A stretch of 64,000 nt of DNA, from the NCBI GenBank assembly GCA_039707465.1, contig CM077645.1:61289850-61353849 (forward strand), in the 5' to 3' direction. The first letter of the stretch is position 1. The number at the start of each line of letters is the position of its first letter. The position numbers and the translations under genes were made by a program. Below are positions 47,801 through 56,450 of the stretch, one piece after another. This DNA comes from Rhabdophis nuchalis. Its lineage: Eukaryota; Chordata; Lepidosauria; Squamata; Natricidae. The notes under the pieces are model-generated. The model did not search any database. It saw only the letters and a program-made list of their open reading frames with translations, and was not told the origin of the DNA.

Positions 47801-50800
47801 GCATCCTGGGAGGTTTCACGAGGCTGGCTCCAGGAAGTAGTAAATGCTTCTTTGAGTGAGGGGTTCTTGCCCGCTGTCTTGAAAGAGGCAGTAGTGAGGC
47901 CCCTCCTCAAGAAGCCTTCCCTGGACCCAGGATTATTAGTCAATTATCGTCCTGTCTCCAACCTTCGCTTTCTGGCGAAGGTTGTAGAGAGTGTGGTGGC
48001 ACAACAGTTTCCCCGTCACCTGGAGGAAATTGACTATCTACACCCGCGCCAGTCCGGCTTCCGGCCCAGTCACAGCACTGAGACAGCATTGGTCGCGTTG
48101 GTAGATGATCTCTGGAGGGCCAAAGATGGGGGTTGTTCCTTCATCCTGGTCCTATTAGACCTCTCAGCGGCTTTCGATACCATCGACCATGGTATCCTAT
48201 TGCATCGACTGGAGGAGCTGGGGGTGAGGGGCACCGTTTTACAGTGGTTCTCCTCCTACCTCTCCGATCGATCGCAATTTGTGTTGGCAGGGGGGCAGAG
48301 GTCGACCTCGAGACCCCTCACATGCGGGGTTCCTCAGGGGTCGGTCCTCTCACCACTCCTGTTCAACACATATATGAAACCGCTGGGTGAGATCATCCGT
48401 GGCTTTGGGGTGGAGTACCATCTGTACGCTGATAATACTCAGTTGTACATATCTACCCCAGACCACCCCAACGATGCCGTTGAAGTGATGTCCCGATGTT
48501 TGGAAGCCGTGCGGAGCTGGATGGGAAGGAACAGACTCAGACTCAACCCATCCAAGACCGAGTAGCTGTGGTTTCTGGTGCCCCGGTACAACCAGTTGAT
48601 CCCATCACTGGCCATAGGGGGTGAACTTCTAGCCCCCGTGGATCGGGCAGGCAACTTAGGCGTCCTCCTACATACTCGGCTGTCTATGGAAGATCATGTG
48701 ACGGCCGTGGCCAAGGGGGCATTCTGCCAGGTTCGCCTGGTACGCCAGTTGCGGCCCCTATTGGATAGGGACGCCCTTCGCACAGTCACTCATGTGCTCG
48801 TGACTTCCCGACTAGACTACTGTAACACTCTCTACATGGGGCTCCCCTTGAGGTGCACCTGACGACTACAGCTAGTCCAGAATACGGCCGCGCGGGTAAT
48901 TATGGGTACCTCCAGGTACTCCCACGTAACACCGCTCCTGCACGAGCTGCACTGGCTACCTGTGGCCTTTCGGGTGCGCTTCAAGGTGTTGATTACCATC
49001 TTTAAAGCGCTCTATGGCTCGGGTCCTAGCTATCTGCGTGATCGTATCCTACCTCACACATCCCTTCGACCGATTCGCTCACACAGAGAGGGACTTCTCC
49101 AGGTGCCGTCCACCTGGCAATGCCAACAGGCAGCTCCCAGGGGAAGGTCCTTCTCTGTGGCGGGCCCAACCCTCTGGAATGACCTACCCCCCGAGCTTAG
49201 ATCTACCACGGACCTCCGCTCCTTCCGTCAACAATTAAAGACCCATCTTTTCCAGCAGGCCGGCCTGGCCTAACCTAATCTACCGTACCAGCCTAGTTGT
49301 AGTAAATATTACCTAATTGGGTTTTTAAGCTATAAATTTAAACGAGATATTTTAACACAGGGTAAAACATTTAATTTAGTTTTAATTATTTATAATTGTT
49401 TATGTATATGCTCTTAAATTCTTGTACACCGCCCCGAGTCCCTTCGGAGAGAGGGGGCGGTCAATAAATCCAAATAAATAAATAAATCGATCAATCAATC
49501 TCTGTTAAATCTAAGTATACATAAATGTATAAATATCACGTATTTTCTAACAATTGTACTTGTTGGGATTTGTTTTTTGAGGGGGGGCGGATAGTTTAAA
49601 TTCAAATTGTAATCCATTCTATTGCCACTTTCATAATTATTATTCTGCCTCCCTCAGGCTGTTAAATAGGACTGCAACAAATTATTGGGGGGGGGGTTGC
49701 CATTAATACCTGTATATCTTTTTTTTAGCCATCTAACTATCAAATAGCTGATTGTAGTCTAGCATGGTAATCAGAATTAAAATCTTTTTTGTTTACAAAA
49801 CTCTTCAGTTTTTTTATATATCAAGTACCTCTTTTGGAGGGGGTTTTATGTTTTCATTATAATGTGCATTTCCTAGTTTGCTTTTGGAAGGTTTTGTTCT
49901 TCTGTTTGTTTCATTGCATTTTAAAGTAATTCTTATTTACCTATTTTAATTATATCCATGATTAGTCATAATTACCATGCATACAAAATTCTAATTCCTG
50001 GCGTATCCCTTTCACTACAGTTACTTGCCACTATAGAAAAGTAAAAATAGTATAATTTGGACTTCAGGAAATATTAGACAACCGATTATGTGCATCCTAT
50101 TCAGAGCTATGGATTATAAAACTGCTTCTTATGGTATATATGTATATATATGCTTTCATAGATTTTCACGGATGTAGGTATGCTGGTGTTGCCATCCTCG
50201 GGTGTTTTCCCGTGGATATAGCATGGAATTTTTTTTGCAACGTTTGGACAAGATCTCACTTGTCATCCTCAGGCTTCGGTCTATGACTGTGACTGCGAAG
50301 GCATCGCCCTTCCTTAAATCTTGGTGGGGGTGGTGGAGTGCTGACTATTGTTGTGAGTGGGTTGATTGGCTGTGCAGCTATCTACCAATCATGATACAGC
50401 TGCACAGCCAATCAACCCACTCACAACAATAGTCAGCACTCCACCCCCACCCCCCCACCAAGATTTAAGGAAGGGCGATGCCTTCGCAGTCACAGACCGA
50501 AGCCTGAGGATGACAAGTGAGATCTTGTCAAAACGTTGCAAAAAAAATTCCATGCTATATTCATGGGAAAACACCCGAGGATGGCAACACCAGCATGCAT
50601 ATATATATAGGTTTTGGTTTATTCAGGTCTTTTCCCGTGTAAAATTTTACACGGGAAAAGACCCGAATAAACCAAAACCTACATACCTATACAAATTAGA
50701 GAGAGACCAGGATAGATCTATTTCGAGCTTATTAGCTCTCATCAGCTGGCCATACCCCTTACTGGGATTCGAACCGGGGCTTCGGGTTTTCTCCCGCGTA

Positions 50801-53800
50801 GAATTGGAAGTATCTTCACGACGTTTCGATGAAATCTCATTCATCATCTTCAGGCTGGTGCTTCGGGCTTGGTGCTTCCAGGAGCAATGTGAGATCTCAG
50901 CCGGTTCCTCTTTTTAACTGCCAGTGGGGGTGTGACTTGATTGGATGGGAGCTTGGCTGCATTCTGATTGGGTGGAGGTGTGTTCTGATTGGTAGGGGGT
51001 TTGGCTGTGCTCTGATTGGATGGGAGTTTGGCTGTGCTCTGATTGGATGGGGCGTGTTCTGTTTGGGTGGGGGCCTGGTTGTGCTTGTGTTAGTCTGAGT
51101 TGCAGAGGAATTTGACCTGGTGAGCTGCATTGCTGTTGTTTGGCTTCGCGTTTGTGGTCGTACCACATCTCCGTGGTGGGCATCAGTTTGCTTCATGTAT
51201 GGATTGGAGGGGTTTAAAGTGGCTAATAATGCAGCTTTGGTCTGGCTTCTGGTTTGTGGTCGGGCTTCTGATTTGTGGTCATCTTCGGTGTGGGTTTGGG
51301 TTTGCTTTTTGCGTGGATGTGTGATAGTGACATCCTGTGTGGTTTTCGTGAGTGTGGGTCTGGTATCATTCTTTGTGTTAGGGACTCGTTTGTCAATGAG
51401 GGCAGGTTTCCAAATGGCTGGTAGGCGGGAGGTATCATCTCGTTTATTCATGCTGTGTGGCCGCTTTTCTATCTCAATAGCTTCTCTGATTATTCTGTTG
51501 TTATAGTGTTCAATTTTGGCAATAGTTCTGGTCTTTTTAAAGTCTATATCATGTCCTGTGGCTTTGAAGTGTTGGACCAGGGAAGAAGTTGGTTCCTCCT
51601 TTCTGACTGAGTTTTTGTGTTCTTCAATGCGTGCCTTTATTCTTCTGTTGGTTTGTCCGATGTATGTGGTGGGGCAGGTGGGGCATGGGATTTCATATAC
51701 TCCTTGATTTTCTAACTCTATTTTCTCTTTGGGGTTTCCTAGGATGGTGGATATTTTTCGGTTTGTGTAGAATGCTGTCTTGATGTTGTGTTTGTGGAGG
51801 ATCTTGCTGATTCTGTCTGTGGTGCCTTTTATGTATGGGAGGAGGGCTTTGCCGTTTTCTTGTTCACTGTATTGGACTTTAGTGGGGTTTTCTTTTTGGA
51901 TTAGGTTAGAATCTTCCAATTCTACGCGGGAGAAAACCCGAACAACCAAAGACCTACATACAAACACCCGCGAAAACCTCAGAAAACATATATATATATT
52001 ACATATTATTTCACACATCCAGTTCTGACATTCATTTGTTTTGGTTCAGGGATGTTTATACGAAATGGTACTGACAAAGATGCTGGTGACTTACAAAAAT
52101 GTTTTCGGGACATTGGTTTTGACGTTTCCATCTATAATGATCTCAGCTGTAAGAAAATGAGGGAAATTCTTGGTGAAGGTACTGGTTTTTTTTTAACTTG
52201 ACCTCTCAACTATTATCTTAAAAACTAAGAGCTTTTTCTACGTTGATGCCGACCAGATACATTGGGATAATTATTAAAAATGTTTAACCAGGTGTCTGGG
52301 AATTCCAAATATACCAACACGTAGGTACAGAATGAGAAAAAGAGTAATAAATCACATATCAACTTCCTTCTCTATTGTATACCAATTTTAGCACTTGTAA
52401 TGTTTTAAGATTATTTATTGTTAAAATGATGGGCATATTTTTATACACAAAAAATGTCCTCTTTAATTTTTATTGCTAAAAAGAGCTGAGTGACATGTTC
52501 ATTTGAGCTGTGGTAGCGCAGTGGTTAGAATGCAGTACTGCAGGTTACTTCTGCTGACTGCCAGCAGTTCAGAAGTTCAAATCTCACCAGACTCAAGGTT
52601 GACTGAGCCTCCCATCCTTCCGAGGTTGGTAAAATGAGGACCCAGATTGTTGGGGAAATATGCTGACTCTAAACCACGTAGAGGGAGCTGTAAAATGCTG
52701 TGAAGCGGTATGTAAGTCTAAGTGCTATTGTTATTTAGTGATGCAACATGTGGTTGATTTGTAGTTGCCAATGAAGATCACAGTGACGCTGCTTGTTTTT
52801 CCTGCATCTTATTAAGTCATGGAGATGAAGGCCGTATCTATGGCACAGATGCATTCATGGCAATCAAGGATTTGACGACACTTTTCAGAGGAGACAAATG
52901 CCAAAGCCTAATTGGAAAACCCAAATTGTTCTTTATTCAGGTAAGAAGGCGTTTGCTTTTTATCAAAACAAAGCTAGAAATAGCCTGACACACCCATATG
53001 TGTTAAAACAACACTAAAACTGCAAGTAAAAAGGGTTCAAAATTCACAGACGTTTTCTTGTAAAATATCATATAATATACATTTGTGATCTTTGAAGAAA
53101 ATCCGGGCTATCGTCACCATTCCTTAAAATTCTAAATCTTTCCTTTTTTGTACTGTGTGTGCCATAACAGGTCGCAGAAAGTAGCTGATCGTTCTCATTT
53201 TACCCTTTTGTGGATGCGATGGCCCATTGTTCTATAATACTTTATTCCTCAGTGTGGGGAAGGATACTAAGCATAGCTGGGCCGAGATTAATTTTGTTGA
53301 CATACATGAGGTCTAATCCTATCAATGAGAATTATGCTAGATGGACCAGTAATTTGGCTTTTATGTAGGAAGCTTCATATCTCAAGCACAATTGCCAAAT
53401 CTGTGCAGCTTTATTTCTCCAGACCTTCTCCTCTCATTGTTTACCTTTGTGACAAGACTTTCTCTTCGTTAGTATGTATTTTGGATAGCCCAGGGGCAAA
53501 TATATCTCCCAAAACTAGGTGTGAGTATAAATTTGGATACTTTATGAATAATAAATCATATGCCCACTAGCTACAGCTTGGCCTTTTCTGCATAGTCTAG
53601 TAAATGAAATGCAGCTGGAACATTTATGCTGCAGCCTTCAGACTTAAAACATTTTTGATGGAACTCTTCACTGCTTATCAGTGATAGGAGCCATTAATGG
53701 ACACTATATCACTTCAGCGGTTATCCAGGTGGAATTTGTTAATATACAGTATTTAATTTTACAAATTGTAAGTATTTCTTCAGTCACCACATGAATCTGC

Positions 53801-56418
53801 TAGAGAACTATCACAATCTGTTATGCTTTGTGTTTACTATGTGCCATTTATACGTACAGGAATTATGCCTACTATTTAATATTATGGTTTCAGGCATGCC
53901 GCGGCTCTGAATTTGATGATGGGATTCAGACAGATTCAGGTTCTTCAAATGATACCCTGGAAATGGATGCCAATCCAAGATACAAGATTCCAGTTGAAGC
54001 AGATTTTTTGTATGCATATTCCACTGTGCCAGGTACGCTTGGGGAGAAAAAAGTAGCAATTTGATATAGGATAAGTCAGACGTAAAGTGTGACAGAAAAT
54101 GTAGCCATTTGAATAGAGGCTATTTTGGAGAGAACATGTTTTTTACAGTGAATTTTAGCAGGAAATGCTACATGATAGTGATGATTAAGCATCTAGCAGG
54201 TATTAAATGATGCGTGGTAAGACAGTAAGGGAGATAATTATATAATTGGGGCAGGTTTGTTATATCACAACTATATAAATAGGAAAAAGTAGCCTATCAG
54301 CCATTCTGTAAAGAAAACATGCCTATCCCTAAACTTGTGCAGTCCCAGGCACATACAAGTGTGGGTGAAAGAGATAATGGTAGGATACAGTGGTGGGTTC
54401 TGGATGCCATCATAATCGGTACACTGCAATGGGGCTGGGCTTCCACAAAGGGCATGCACACATGCGCACCCACTACCCTGCGATACTCCAGTTGCTCGGT
54501 AGAAGTCCTGCAGGTGCCTTATGCTGTGCACGTGTGCAAATGGCCCAGTTAGTTCAAATAGAGATAATGAATGAGGGCGGGCAGGCCGTCCAAAGCCAGT
54601 ATGGCGGCCGCTGCTCCCAGCTGGCACTGGTACATCCGTACCGGAGTGTACCGCCCGGAACCCACTACTGGTAGAAGAGTGAAACGTGTATACTGTTGCA
54701 CATTCTTAACTCCAACACATATTTTTCATTGGGATCTTGCATCTTTTATGCAAGTCCAGCAAAATACACAACTTCTTTACCAAGCTGTTGGTAAGTGAAG
54801 CAACCTCATACATGCTGATAAAAAGCATCTTTCAATAGGGCTACATACCTCTGCCTAATATGTATGCAGTCCTAAATTTACAACCATCAAGTTGTACAAG
54901 TCATACAGTTGTTCAGTGAGTCAAGTGATGATCATGAGAACAAAGACTGGACATAAGAAATTTTTCAGTACCATCATAACTTCAAATGGTTGCTAGATGA
55001 AGGATCATAAGTTAAGAACTACCAGGAATAAAAAAAAAAATGGTGGGCTGCCATGATTGATTAGTAGATGTTCATCAGTGGTCCTGCAAGGGTCCTTGAT
55101 GAACTCAGAAGCATGTTCTAAGGAACCATCTCATACAGAAGTGGAAATTCTATTTTTGGTTAACATGGCGCATACCCATTCATTGAATTATTTTTAAGTA
55201 TTATTTTTTTCTCTCAAGCTAGTTGTAAAAATGTTGATATTTTTATCATATGTATCAATTTATTCCACAAGTTAATTATCATATATCATGAAAATGAATA
55301 TTATGAAACTAAAAATCATTATATTCATCGTACAGGAAAACCAATTTCTCTTTCAAATAACTTTCATATCTTAACCTTCACATTTATAATTTTAGAAAAT
55401 GTTCCAATTATTAAAAATTATTTTTGAAATTTAAATTTTTATAGAAATTCCTTTTCTATGTTGATATATCATATTTTTTGGAATATAAGATGCACCAAGG
55501 TTTTGAAGACGCAATTTTTTTAAAAAAAAGGTTTTGCACTCTACAAACTTCCCCAAAACGGCGCGTTTTTCATGGAAATGGGCCCATTTTTTTTTTTTTT
55601 TTAAAGGGCATAGCTAGCCTTTAGGAGACTAATAGAGTCTCCGGGGGAGCAAAAATGAGCAAAAAACAGCCATTTTTTTGTGAAAATGGCCCCATTTTTT
55701 ATAAAAGAAAAAAATGGGGGGCATGGGAGGCTTAAAAAATGGCCCATTTTTTTGCTCATTTCTGCCTCCCAGCCCCTAGGAGGTGTCTGAAATCCTCCTA
55801 AAAACTATGCATGGCCATTTTAGTGAAGGGGGCGGGGCTTGAGGAGGCAAAAAATGCTGTATTCAGTGTATAAGACACACCCAGATTTTTCAGCCTCTTT
55901 TTTGAGGGAAAAAGGTGGGTCTTATACTCTGAAAAATACGGTATATCCCAGAGACGATTTATTTTCCACAATTGTAAGGTTTTATTACATATAGAGACTA
56001 TATAATTTTTCCCTGTACTTTTTATTAATTTATTCAATCAATTTATAAGCTGCTTCCATCAACAAAGTGATTCAAGGTGATAAACAATACCATAAATATT
56101 TTAGAATATGGCAAAAGAAAATGGAAATGCATAACAAACACAATGCAGTGCCTTAGAGAAGAAAATACTATAAATAACAAGGGATTGAAATGTCCAATAT
56201 CAATAAGAAGTCACAAAACACTGTGGCAGGGCTTACTATACATCCAGTTTTAAAACTTTCCTACAGTAATAGATGGGTCAGAGGCATGCAGACTTTGTAC
56301 CAAAGAGTATAGGTGGCCACAGAGAAGCCAAAGTAGATAGTGTTCCATGGGTTATGGAGCATACCAGTCTTACTAAATTATTTATTTATTTATTTATTTA
56401 TTATTATTATTATTATTA

Positions 56419-56450
<32 letters not shown>

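Larger units (their letters stand above)
50183..50597. repeat. Large palindrome: two Penelope-like 3' regions in inverted orientation
   Basis: The left arm (about 50183-50384) and right arm (about 50395-50597) are inverse complements with few mismatches over about 200 bp. The right arm (plus) reads AGCCAATCAACCCACTCACA ... ACCAAGATTTAAGGAAGGGC ... AAGCCTGAGGATGACAAG ... AAAACACCCGAGGATGGC; the left arm is its mirror. The right arm matches the 3' part of the Penelope-like copy at 63430-63600. Confidence 0.92.
50783..51946 (-). mobile_element. Penelope-like element, 5'-truncated, GIY-YIG endonuclease region
   Basis: Bounded by inverted copies of CTACGCGGGAGAAAACCCGA (minus strand at the left end, plus strand at about 51925-51946). 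Between them lies the C-terminal endonuclease ORF. The reverse transcriptase is missing. Downstream in the element's orientation come a tandem 27-bp minisatellite, a hammerhead-like motif (50819-50855) and the terminal repeat. Confidence 0.88.

Noticed and set aside
50760..50800. tRNA gene at the GGTTCGAATCCC motif
   Set aside because: No acceptor, D or anticodon arms could be folded around the B box.
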